Part shown: positions 15,893 to 23,509 of the stretch, piece by piece
Position numbering within the stretch: the first letter of the stretch is position 1
How the letters are laid out: each line of letters begins with the position of its first letter
Assembly: GCA_958296015.1 (NCBI GenBank)
Contig: CATQIH010000024.1
Span: 1-36,298 of the forward strand
Direction: 5' to 3'
Length of the DNA stretch: 36,298 bases
DNA from: Cyclobacteriaceae bacterium
GTDB lineage: Bacteria > Bacteroidota > Bacteroidia > Cytophagales > Cyclobacteriaceae
Translations under genes and position numbers: made by a program
Notes under the pieces: generated by a model
The model's input: only the letters and a program-made list of their open reading frames with translations
Databases searched by the model: none
Told to the model about the DNA's origin: nothing

Positions 15893-16579
15893 TCACAAGC
15901 CCAGGCTTTTGTCACGAAAGGCACCATCCATTTTCGTACAGTTTTTGTTGAGGACTGCCAGCGGCTGCGGAAAAGAAAGGGGCGGTTCTTGCATGTTGAT
16001 AGGACGCCAGCCTCCTGTCACAATATCCTCATGCAGTGTTTGTTCCGGAAATGTGGTGGTCAGCAGGTAATTGATGTTGCTTGCTTTGATATTGTCTATC
16101 GTACGCTTAATATCTTCAAAAGAGAAATGTACCAGACAATTGCGGCAAAACATCAGATCGGCATCCGGCAATACATCTGTCAACAGGTTCATCTGTACAA
16201 ATGCTACATGGTCACGCTTATAGGTTGTTTTATTTCTGGCAATGAGCGACTCTACAATATCAGCACCGATGTACTTCCTTGTGTGCCAGTCAAGCTGCTG
16301 TATCCAGTTGGCATCTCCACAGGGAGCATCTAATAAAGTATGGATATGGTAATCATCCAGCAAAGCTGGCAAAGAATGTAAGATATGCTGAGTTTGCAGA
16401 GCGGACGAACCGCTACCAGAAACAGAGGAACCAGGATTTTTACCGTCCCATATGTTAGCATGAAAGATAGTAGAGAATACTTCATTGAGTGTGTGCTCAC
16501 GAAAAGATTCGCCATTAGCATAATGGTATAAGCTGGCCCTGTCTTGCCGGATCGGTTTATCGGGTTGTGTTTTATCCAT
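15893..16579 (-). CDS. Class I SAM-dependent methyltransferase, possibly truncated by a nonsense change
   Basis: A 228-residue cytoplasmic methyltransferase. Motif I is LLDAPCGDANW (about residues 82-92), which binds S-adenosylmethionine. An acidic loop after the second strand (YIGADIV) and DLMFCRNCLVHF complete the Rossmann core. The start at 16579 (MDKTQPDKPI) is preferred over longer in-frame starts that overlap the next gene. The ORF ends SLGL-TGA, and the next codons in frame read KVADL and TAA (15875-15877). Homologous proteins usually end in LGLWKxxDL, so TGA replaces a TGG tryptophan codon and removes about six residues. The methyl acceptor is unknown. Confidence 0.82.
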   Translation of the reverse strand: MDKTQPDKPIRQDRASLYHYANGESFREHTLNEVFSTIFHANIWDGKNPGSSVSGSGSSALQTQHILHSLPALLDDYHIHTLLDAPCGDANWIQQLDWHTRKYIGADIVESLIARNKTTYKRDHVAFVQMNLLTDVLPDADLMFCRNCLVHFSFEDIKRTIDNIKASNINYLLTTTFPEQTLHEDIVTGGWRPINMQEPPLSFPQPLAVLNKNCTKMDGAFRDKSLGL

Positions 16580-16583
16580 TACA

Positions 16584-16934
16584 TTACTGTTTGACTTCTT
16601 CAATAACAGACTCACCGGAAGAATAATCACCGCTGGTCCATTCCCAGGATTCGTGCAGGCGTATGCTGCCATCAGGAAGTATTTCGGGCGTGGAGTTACA
16701 CTGGCCAGTCATGAACTGATACCTTGTATTAAGGTGCTGATAGCGCATATCCAGCCTGCCCTGTTCATCTACTTTAGCAATAAGATTACCTTGCAGGATA
16801 CTGCCTCCTTGGTATGTAGCTGTAACGATATTACCTTCTTGGAGGTAATAAAAAAGGGTAGTTGCATCTACCTCACCATTATCTGTATTGCTTACCGATC
16901 TAAAGACTTTGTTGTGATAATCAATTTTCATCAC
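16584..16934 (-). CDS. Small protein of the 'N-acetylglutamate synthase'-labelled family, function unknown
   Basis: A 116-residue protein with a complete, highly patterned core: NKVFRSVSNTDNGEVDATTLF, then GNIVTATYQGGSI, DMRYQHLN and TPEILPDGSIRLHESWEW. This matches a widespread small beta-rich family that databases often label 'n-acetylglutamate synthase'. That label is not supported by any acetyltransferase motif and is probably misleading. The 4-bp gap to the methyltransferase start on the same strand suggests co-transcription. The start is given at MM; either Met is possible. The molecular role is unknown. Confidence 0.8.
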   Translation of the reverse strand: MMKIDYHNKVFRSVSNTDNGEVDATTLFYYLQEGNIVTATYQGGSILQGNLIAKVDEQGRLDMRYQHLNTRYQFMTGQCNSTPEILPDGSIRLHESWEWTSGDYSSGESVIEEVKQ

Positions 16935-16993
16935 GTAAGATTTGGGTTTAGTTGATAAGTGTTGAAAAACAATAGATATTTAATCTAATAAAA

Positions 16994-17020
16994 AAGCCTT
17001 CTTACACAGTAAGAAGGCTT
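16994..17020 (-). terminator. Rho-independent terminator of the exbB-exbD operon
   Basis: GCCTTCTTAC and GTAAGAAGGC form a perfect 10-bp stem with an ACA loop. On the minus strand it is followed by TTTTTTATTAG. It lies 27 nt after the last exbD stop. Confidence 0.85.
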
Positions 17021-17046
17021 CCTTGAATTTACTCAATCAATAAGCC

Positions 17047-17517
17047 TTACGGCTGAACTGCTCCTGCATCTGCTACAGCAGAGTACAGTACTTTGAGCGC
17101 ATTGGCTTCCCGCAATTGCTGTTGTACGTCAGAGACAATACCCATCTTGGCTTCCTTATCTACCTTCATTGCCATCGTGATCTGGTCACGTTCTGCTTCG
17201 TTGAGCTTATCTTTTTCCTGATTGACAAACTGTACGATTCCTTCAGGTGTAACCAGCACGTCGTTGGTCTGAATTCTGGGTTCAGTACCATAACGATCTG
17301 TCTGTTTGGGCTGACCGATGTAGATATAGCTTACCAAAGATTTTTTCTCCATCTTTTTCAGCTGCTCTGCTAGAGGCAACTTCTGTTTTACCAGCAGGTC
17401 AGTCTCCCGCAGTACGGTAGTTACCATAAAAAAGAACAATAACATAAAGATGATATCCGGCAGTGCTGAAGTAGGAATATCCTGACTTGCAGATGTTTTT
17501 TTCTTGAATTTTGCCAT
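17047..17517 (-). CDS. exbD: ExbD/TolR-family biopolymer transport protein (second exbD)
   Basis: A 156-residue inner-membrane protein. After a basic N-terminus (MAKFKKKTSA), a single transmembrane helix starts at about residue 20 and contains the proton-carrying aspartate D21 (ALPDIIFMLLFFFMV). The rest (residues 45-156) is a periplasmic domain that contacts TonB and peptidoglycan. With ExbB it forms the proton channel that energises TonB-dependent receptors. The ATG at 17517 is preferred; an upstream Met at 17589 would put extra residues inside the first exbD. It starts 1 bp after that gene's stop, so they form one operon. Confidence 0.93.
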   Translation of the reverse strand: MAKFKKKTSASQDIPTSALPDIIFMLLFFFMVTTVLRETDLLVKQKLPLAEQLKKMEKKSLVSYIYIGQPKQTDRYGTEPRIQTNDVLVTPEGIVQFVNQEKDKLNEAERDQITMAMKVDKEAKMGIVSDVQQQLREANALKVLYSAVADAGAVQP

Positions 17518-17518
17518 A

Positions 17519-18085
17519 TTAGTTTCCGGTTGCTTTAGATGGTTCTGCAATAGAGATCGCCATAGGAATCTCCTTTTTGAGATCATCATAGCTATCTTTC
17601 ACACTAGGCTCTGCGTTGTTAATCTCCCTGACCGTCTTCATATCCACACCGAGTTTTTGTGAATAGATTTCGTAATATGCGCCCTGAAGCTCATCCAGGA
17701 TGGCCATGTACATTTCATAGCTCGTACCACGGTCAGTTTTAAACGAAACTACCGCTTTACCTGGGTTTTCAGAAAGTTCAGGGTTTTTGCCATAGTTCAG
17801 CACAAATTCCTTCACCATGCTTCTGAGCTGTTTAACATCACCCAGTGGCTCATCTTCTACCAGCATATCATCGTTGGAGTTCACCAGTACTTTGAATATG
17901 TTGCGTTCATTAAACTTTACATCTGGTGGTGGCTCATTGGGATCCTGCTTCGGTGGAAGCTGAATCGCCAGGCCTTTATCCGACGCGATGGTCGTAGTCA
18001 CCAGGAAGAAAATTAGCAGTAAAAAGGCAATGTCGGCCATAGAACCGGCATTTACCTCGGCTGCACCTCTTTTTTTTCTAGGCAT
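17519..18085 (-). CDS. exbD: ExbD/TolR-family biopolymer transport protein (first exbD)
   Basis: A 188-residue protein. Its one transmembrane helix (about residues 16-34) contains D18 in SMADIAFLLLIFFLV, matching the essential channel aspartate of ExbD. The following periplasmic domain is larger than in the second ExbD and includes a proline-rich linker (LPPKQDPNEPPPDVKF). Two tandem, unlike ExbD proteins are common in Bacteroidota Ton systems and may form a mixed channel dimer. The start at 18085 (MPRKKRGAA) follows directly after the small membrane-protein gene. The operon order is exbB, 109-residue protein, exbD, exbD. Confidence 0.93.
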   Translation of the reverse strand: MPRKKRGAAEVNAGSMADIAFLLLIFFLVTTTIASDKGLAIQLPPKQDPNEPPPDVKFNERNIFKVLVNSNDDMLVEDEPLGDVKQLRSMVKEFVLNYGKNPELSENPGKAVVSFKTDRGTSYEMYMAILDELQGAYYEIYSQKLGVDMKTVREINNAEPSVKDSYDDLKKEIPMAISIAEPSKATGN

Positions 18086-18086
18086 G

Positions 18087-18416
18087 TTATCTAAATATGT
18101 TAGCGATTTCTGAAACGACAATTCCTAATACTGCAAGGATCGTCATAATATAGAACGTAATCAATGCGCCTCCTATTATCTTGGAGGTGCCTGCTGTGAT
18201 GCCAAAGCGTGTATCCAGCGGTGTCACACTGTTGGAAGCAAGAGACCATCCAATAAAAAAGATGATCGCAATAATCACAATTCCACCTACAGAACCTATC
18301 AATGACTTGGGATCAGAAAAGGAACTGATGAGCGGAAGCACAATAGCGGCAAGTATTGCGATTCCTGTGAGAATATAGGCAGCATAAAGCCCATATGTTG
18401 AAATAAATTCTGCCAT
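18087..18416 (-). CDS. Small three-helix membrane protein embedded in the Ton operon
   Basis: A 109-residue, very hydrophobic protein with three predicted transmembrane helices (about residues 9-32, 38-60, 80-106) and an almost charge-free middle. No enzymatic motif is present. It lies between exbB and exbD with 36 bp to the exbB stop on one side and 1 bp to exbD on the other, so it is likely expressed with them. Proteins of this kind occur between exbB and exbD in some Cytophagales, but a function is not established to my knowledge. It may be an accessory subunit of the proton channel, which is inference from position. Confidence 0.75.
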   Translation of the reverse strand: MAEFISTYGLYAAYILTGIAILAAIVLPLISSFSDPKSLIGSVGGIVIIAIIFFIGWSLASNSVTPLDTRFGITAGTSKIIGGALITFYIMTILAVLGIVVSEIANIFR

Positions 18417-18452
18417 GTAATTTTGTGTTTTTAAGTGAACAATAAGATTTGA

Positions 18453-19319
18453 TTACTCGATTCTGCTTCTGGTTGTTGTAGAACCGGCAGTAACTTTATG
18501 TCTTACCAGGATGTCCACTAATGAGATAGAAGCATCTTCCATTTGGTTGACAAGGCTATCTACCTTAGAAACACAATAATTGTAGAACAACTGAAGAATG
18601 ATCGCCACGATCAAACCGGCAACTGTTGTTAAAAGAGCGATCTTAATACCACCGGCCACCAGTGAAGGAGAAATATCTCCGGCTGCTTCAATGGCATCAA
18701 AGGCACCGATCATCCCAATTACCGTACCCATAAAACCAAGCATAGGCGCAATGGCGATGAAAAGAGAAATCCAAACCAGTCCTCTTTCCAGACGGCCCAT
18801 TTCTACGGAACCATAAGAAACGATGGATTTTTCTACCATGTCCACTCCCTCAGGCCATCTCATCAAGCCTTGTGTGAAGATAGAAGCTACAGGTCCACGG
18901 GTGTTTTTGGTCACATCTTTGGCTGCCTCTATACCACCGGTATTGAGCGCGTCTTCTACTTTGGTCAACAGCCTTTTGGTGTTGGTAGAAGCCAGGTTCA
19001 GTGTGATGATACGTTCAATGGCAATAGCAAGACCCAAAATTAGGCAAAGCAATACAGGAGACATAAAACGCCAGTCACCTTCGATGAACTTCTCTTTCAC
19101 TTGTTGGTGAAAAGGCTCGTCAGATGCAGGTCCGTCTACCATGTCTGTACCGGCAGCGGCTTCAGTCTCAGTAGCGGCTGTTGGTTCATCCTGCGTCATG
19201 GCAGAGTCTCCGGCCATGGTAGTAGTATCGCTGCCCATTTGATCCTGAGCAAATGATAGGTTAGCCTGACCGACGGTCAGAGTACCTGTTAGTAAGAGTA
19301 AAGCAAATAACTTTTTCAT
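18453..19319 (-). CDS. exbB: ExbB/TolQ/MotA-family proton channel protein
   Basis: A 288-residue protein. It opens with a cleavable signal peptide (LFALLLLTGTLTVGQA), followed by an acidic Thr/Ala-rich periplasmic stretch to about residue 85, a feature of Bacteroidota ExbB. TM1 is VLLCLILGLAIAIERII. A cytoplasmic helical region follows, then TM2 and TM3 in the conserved blocks WISLFIAIAPMLGFMGTVIG and GGIKIALLTTVAGLIVAI. With ExbD it converts proton motive force into TonB motion. An ATG farther upstream (19433) overlaps the tRNA gene, so 19319 is chosen. It is the first gene of the operon. Confidence 0.94.
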   Translation of the reverse strand: MKKLFALLLLTGTLTVGQANLSFAQDQMGSDTTTMAGDSAMTQDEPTAATETEAAAGTDMVDGPASDEPFHQQVKEKFIEGDWRFMSPVLLCLILGLAIAIERIITLNLASTNTKRLLTKVEDALNTGGIEAAKDVTKNTRGPVASIFTQGLMRWPEGVDMVEKSIVSYGSVEMGRLERGLVWISLFIAIAPMLGFMGTVIGMIGAFDAIEAAGDISPSLVAGGIKIALLTTVAGLIVAIILQLFYNYCVSKVDSLVNQMEDASISLVDILVRHKVTAGSTTTRSRIE

Positions 19320-19387
19320 AATAGTGTTAAGTAGTCTGTTACGATAAAACTTGAATAAATAAAATAGATTAAGATTAAAATTGTACA

Positions 19388-19476
<89 letters not shown>

Positions 19477-19758
19477 TTGTTTTTCGTGTTACGATAAAAA
19501 AATCCCCGATGCTTTAATAAAACTAAATACAAATAAATTAAGAATCCATACCATATGCAAGTTTTAGGTATAAATCGTGTTTTTTGTGATAAATAGCAGG
19601 AATTTACAGCTAAAAAATAAATATTTTGCTATTTAGTAGCAAAAAACAATTGCTTTGTGTCTATACACTTGACCAATATTTCAAAGTCCCTATAAATATG
19701 CTTTAAAACTAAGTAAAAAAAATGATTTTTATGCAAGGTCACTGTGTTCTATTACATA

Positions 19759-20832
19759 TTAATATGTTTCGCCGCAGAGCGGAACCGGCAGAAGTTCCTT
19801 CACCTTATCTACATCTTTTTCTTTTGCCAGCAAGAACATCATTTTGGTGATGGCCGCTTCCGTAGTCATATCTTTTCCGCTGATCACACCGATGTTGTTC
19901 AGGCTCCGGCTGGTCTGGTACCTTCCCTGAATGACACGCCCGCCGCTGCACTGCGAAATGTTAAGAATAATCAGCTCCCGCTCCACAGCATCCGACAGGC
20001 TGTCCATCATAAAAGCATCGGTAGGCGCGTTGCCCGCACCAAAGGTTTCCAGCACAATGCCCTTCAGATCGGGAATTTGCAATACACTTTCTACCACCCG
20101 CCGACTGATACCCGGAAAAAGTTTGAGAATTGCCACATTAGGGTCCAGTGCATTATGAAAGGTGAGCTGGCTGTTTGCATGAAACGGACGAATAGCAGAC
20201 ATATCATAATCTATCACCACGCCTGCTTCTGCCAGAACGGGATAGTTTTCCGACTCAAAAGCATCAAAATGAATGCTCTGCCGCTTGCTGCTGCGGTTGC
20301 CTCGCAAAAGCAGGTTACCAAAATAAATGCACACTTCTGGCACCACCGGTACGCCACTGACAATATCGCTGGCAATCTCCAGGGCGGTCACAAAGTTCTC
20401 ATGGGCATCCGATCTTTTGGACCCGATTGGCAACTGTGCCCCTGTAAATATCACGGGCTTGTTGAGTCCTTCCAGCAGAAAGCTTAGAGCCGAAGCACTA
20501 TAAGCCATCGTATCGGTGCCATGTATGATGACAAAGCCATCGTAGCGCCGGTAGTTTTCGTTGATGATGTAGGCCATGTCTATCCAGTGCTCCGGGCGCA
20601 CATTGGCCGAGTCTATCAGTTGCGGAAAAGAGATCACCGTCATGTGAATGTTGAACTCGCGCAGCGACGGGATTTTTTCAATGATCCGCGAAAAGTTGAA
20701 AGGTGCCAGCGAACCGTCCTCATCATAGGCCATGCCCAAGGTGCCGCCTGTATAAATGATTAGTACAGCAGCCTTAGGGTCTTGCGGAATAGCGGTGTTG
20801 ATGTTCACTATTTTGTAGTTGGATCTTTCCAT
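19759..20832 (-). CDS. ansA: Type I (cytoplasmic) L-asparaginase
   Basis: A 357-residue enzyme that hydrolyses L-asparagine to aspartate and ammonia. It has both catalytic threonine motifs of the family: the N-terminal TGGT in LIIYTGGTLGMAYD (first nucleophilic Thr, about residue 28) and FVIIHGTDTMAYSASALSF (second Thr with Asp, about 110-128). FTGAQLPIGSKRSDAHEN and VLETFGAGNAPTD complete the active site and dimer region. There is no signal peptide, so it is the cytoplasmic AnsA type rather than periplasmic AnsB. The length fits the family. tatD follows 22 bp upstream on the same strand, so the two are probably co-transcribed. Confidence 0.94.
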   Translation of the reverse strand: MERSNYKIVNINTAIPQDPKAAVLIIYTGGTLGMAYDEDGSLAPFNFSRIIEKIPSLREFNIHMTVISFPQLIDSANVRPEHWIDMAYIINENYRRYDGFVIIHGTDTMAYSASALSFLLEGLNKPVIFTGAQLPIGSKRSDAHENFVTALEIASDIVSGVPVVPEVCIYFGNLLLRGNRSSKRQSIHFDAFESENYPVLAEAGVVIDYDMSAIRPFHANSQLTFHNALDPNVAILKLFPGISRRVVESVLQIPDLKGIVLETFGAGNAPTDAFMMDSLSDAVERELIILNISQCSGGRVIQGRYQTSRSLNNIGVISGKDMTTEAAITKMMFLLAKEKDVDKVKELLPVPLCGETY

Positions 20833-20854
20833 AAGAGGTGCTGTAGCCGTAAAT

Positions 20855-21625
20855 TTAGGTTACTTTAAAAAGGTTCAGCGCGTTCTGTGTTGTTTTTTCT
20901 GCAATCTCCTCCAGGTCTTTCTTTTGATATTCGGCCACTTTCTGCGCTATAAGTGGAATGTAGGCAGGCTCGTTGCGCTTGCCACGATGCGGCACCGGTG
21001 CCAGGTAAGGGCTGTCAGTTTCCAGTACAATATGGCTCAGGTCAATATCCGGAAGCACCTTATCCATACCACCATTCTTGAAGGTAGACACACCGCCAAT
21101 GCCTACATACAAGCCTAGTTCGGCGATACGGTCAGCCTCTTTGGCACTACCGGTAAAGCAATGAAAAACGCCGGTGAGCGATGTGTCTTTTTTTTCCTCC
21201 ACTATTGCCAGCGCATCATCAAAAGAGTCGCGGGTATGAATTACGATCGGGATGCCGTACTTTTTGGCCCAGTCGATCTGAATGCGAAAAGCCTCCTGCT
21301 GCTGGGCTTTGAAGGTGGTATCCCAGTGATAATCCAGGCCGATCTCGCCTACTGCCACAAAGTGGCGGCGGGCCAACCACTCTTCTACCGTGTACAGTTC
21401 TTTCTCGAAGTGCTTGTTTACAGAGCAGGGGTGTAGCCCCATCATCGGGATACACTGCTGTGGATAACGGTGCTCTAGCTCCAGCATGGCATCGATGGAG
21501 GTATGGTCGATGTTGGGCATAAAAATCTGCTGTACATCCGCCTCCCGGCAGCGTTCTAGCGTTTCGTCTACATCTTCTGCAAACTGCTCCGCATATATAT
21601 GAGCGTGGGTATCTATTAAAATCAT
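20855..21625 (-). CDS. tatD: TatD-family metal-dependent hydrolase/DNase
   Basis: A 256-residue TIM-barrel metalloenzyme. Metal ligands are visible in order: DTHAH at the N-terminus, GEIGLDYH (Glu ligand, about residue 93), VIHTRDS (His), FHCFTGS (His), and LETDSPYLAP (Asp, about 203). TatD proteins act as 3'-5' exonucleases on single-stranded DNA or as D-aminoacyl-tRNA-type hydrolases; family alone does not decide. The start at 21625 (MILIDTHAH) is the conserved one; a Met five codons upstream is possible. It lies between the asparaginase and a damaged glycosyltransferase. Confidence 0.93.
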   Translation of the reverse strand: MILIDTHAHIYAEQFAEDVDETLERCREADVQQIFMPNIDHTSIDAMLELEHRYPQQCIPMMGLHPCSVNKHFEKELYTVEEWLARRHFVAVGEIGLDYHWDTTFKAQQQEAFRIQIDWAKKYGIPIVIHTRDSFDDALAIVEEKKDTSLTGVFHCFTGSAKEADRIAELGLYVGIGGVSTFKNGGMDKVLPDIDLSHIVLETDSPYLAPVPHRGKRNEPAYIPLIAQKVAEYQKKDLEEIAEKTTQNALNLFKVT

Positions 21626-21643
21626 ATTTCTCGCATACAAATA

Positions 21644-22856
21644 TTAAAAAGTGCGGCCCTTCCACCGGATTTTTGCTGGCAAAAGGTAATATACCAGCGT
21701 CAGTGCATTTATACATGCAATATATACATCATATGGTAAGAGTAAAAGATATAAACGTAGGTAGGCTGTTTGGCTGAGCCTCAACTTTTTTGCTACCAGT
21801 ATGATAAAAAGACTCTGGGCCAGCAGCTTTCCGACAAAAAGTAGGCAGGCAATAGTGGGTTTATCATATGCCAGGGCAGCCACAACAGGGTAGAAACAGG
21901 CTTGCAGCAGCAGGATACCCACCATATGCCAGGGCAGTTGCAGCGCGCCCTGCATCCACCGCCTCCGCTGCGCTACCAGAGAGAACACATCTGCATGGGC
22001 AGCGTAAAATTGACCACATAAGGATGTATCACATTCTTAAAGCCAAAGCCCAGGCGTGTAATGGCATGAAGTATCTGAAAATCTTCGGTAATAGAAAAGG
22101 ACATCGCCGCATACCCACCGGTAGCTTCATAGGCCCGCCTGCTCATCAGATTATTGTTGCCCAGGGTAGCCGTAGGGAAACCCATATCGCTCACCACCTT
22201 CACCATACCCAGCGAAAAAAACCAGTCGATGCGCTGCAACTGCGCCCAGGCACTGCTGCCTGCCACACAGGGTAGTGCCAGTCAGGATGCCATTGGGCTT
22301 GCCTGGCAAAGGGCACTGCCAGGCTTGTACCATGCCCTGCATCCAATGGCGCGGTGGCTGGGTATCAGCATCAGTCACAAGCAGGCAGTCGGCGCAGGGC
22401 TGCTGTTGCTGGCTGGCACGCACGAGGTGGGCTACTACGTTGGCTTTGGCCCTGGCTGCTCCCATATTTTCCTGTATATCCACCACCTGCACTTGCCCGT
22501 AACCGGGCTGCATAGCTTTGAGCAATGCTCAGCGTTTTGTCTGTAGAGCCATCGTTGCCAATCCAGATAACATAGTGTGCTGGTGGTGTAATTCTGCGCC
22601 AGCAGGTGATCCAGGCAGGCAGGCAGGTGTTGCTCCTCATTGCGTACGGCCAGCAACACAGCCACAGGCGGGTAGGTCTTTAGCAATGGCGTAGGCAAAA
22701 GACACAACTCTGGATGTACAAGGGCTGGCGTATCCGGCCTTCGCAGGAGGCATTCTGATTGAAAGATTTGTAATTCAACAGCCAACATAAGCTCAGAAGC
22801 AGGTTGGTAATGAGGGTAATGCCTGCTGCGGCAGCCAGAAAGATGGCAAACATCAT
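21644..22856 (-). pseudogene. Family 2 membrane glycosyltransferase, multiply frameshifted
   Basis: The start (ATG 22854-22856, MMFAIFLAAAAGITLITNLL) overlaps the deacetylase stop. Pieces in several frames then follow in the right order. They are VAVLLAVRNEEQHLPACLDH, WIGNDGSTDKTLSIAQSY (DxSxD-type nucleotide-sugar site), CLLVTDADTQPP (metal-binding DAD), SFSITEDFQILHAI (catalytic ED) and SLVAQRRRWMQG (QxxRW). A C-terminal membrane part follows. The frame changes near 22745, 22590, 22540, 22270 and 21985. At 22590 one extra base seems present; others look like single-base losses. An intact protein would extend a polysaccharide at the inner membrane. As sequenced it cannot be made. Confidence 0.8.
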
Positions 22857-23506
22857 AACTTATCGAAGCGGTAGCCTGCGGCAGCAAAATGTTCCAGGTA
22901 GCGGGGCAGTACATACCGGATGTTTTTTTCAGCTTTGTAGCTGTCATGAAAAATGATGATCGTGCCCGGCGTGGTATGCTCGATGCACTTTTCCAGGCAT
23001 TTTTCTTCGTTGAAATCCGCATCGTAATCTCCGGAAAGAATGTCCCACATCACAATATTGTACTCGTGTTTGAGAAACTGTATCTGGCTTTTTTTGATTC
23101 GCCCATGTGGTGGCCGCATCAGGTTTTTGAGCGGATGGGCTTTGGCAGGCAGGTGTTTGATAAGCGCGTTCTGGCATCTGGCGATGTCGTTGAAGTAGTC
23201 CTGGTCTTTGGAATCCCAGCCGTTCATATGGTTATAGGTATGGTTGCCGATGGCATGGCCCCGGTGGCATATCTTTTTGAAGATATGAGGATACAGGTCT
23301 ACGTTGTTGCCTACACAAAAAAAGGTGCCTTTGGCCTGATATTTCCTCAGCGTGTCGAGCACAAATTCTGTCACCTCGGGCACAGGCCCATCATCGAAGG
23401 TCAAATAGATTCTGCTGACCTGTTTGCGTTTGTTTTCCTTTTTTTTGTCCCACAGCAAGTTAGGATACACATGTTTGAGTAGGGCAGGTGCTTTGAAGAA
23501 ATTCAT
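22853..23506 (-). CDS. Polysaccharide deacetylase (NodB-type, carbohydrate esterase 4)
   Basis: A 217-residue protein with a complete CE4 set of motifs. YLTFDDGP (about residues 34-41) holds the catalytic base and metal Asp. AIGNHTYNH (about 87-95) provides the two metal His. LMRPPHGR (about 130-137) and DILSGDYD (about 156-163) shape the pocket, and IIIFHDS (about 186-192) carries the last His. It removes N-acetyl groups from chitin-like, peptidoglycan or exopolysaccharide chains using a divalent metal. No signal peptide is obvious, although a basic N-terminus could associate with the membrane. It overlaps the glycosyltransferase start by 4 bp (ATGA), suggesting a shared polysaccharide pathway. 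Confidence 0.93.
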   Translation of the reverse strand: MNFFKAPALLKHVYPNLLWDKKKENKRKQVSRIYLTFDDGPVPEVTEFVLDTLRKYQAKGTFFCVGNNVDLYPHIFKKICHRGHAIGNHTYNHMNGWDSKDQDYFNDIARCQNALIKHLPAKAHPLKNLMRPPHGRIKKSQIQFLKHEYNIVMWDILSGDYDADFNEEKCLEKCIEHTTPGTIIIFHDSYKAEKNIRYVLPRYLEHFAAAGYRFDKL

Positions 23507-23509
23507 AGG

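Noticed and set aside
15893-16672. Longer methyltransferase start at 16672
   Set aside because: The extra residues overlap the intact small gene at 16584-16934 and have no family resemblance. MDKTQPDKPI at 16579 is the natural start.
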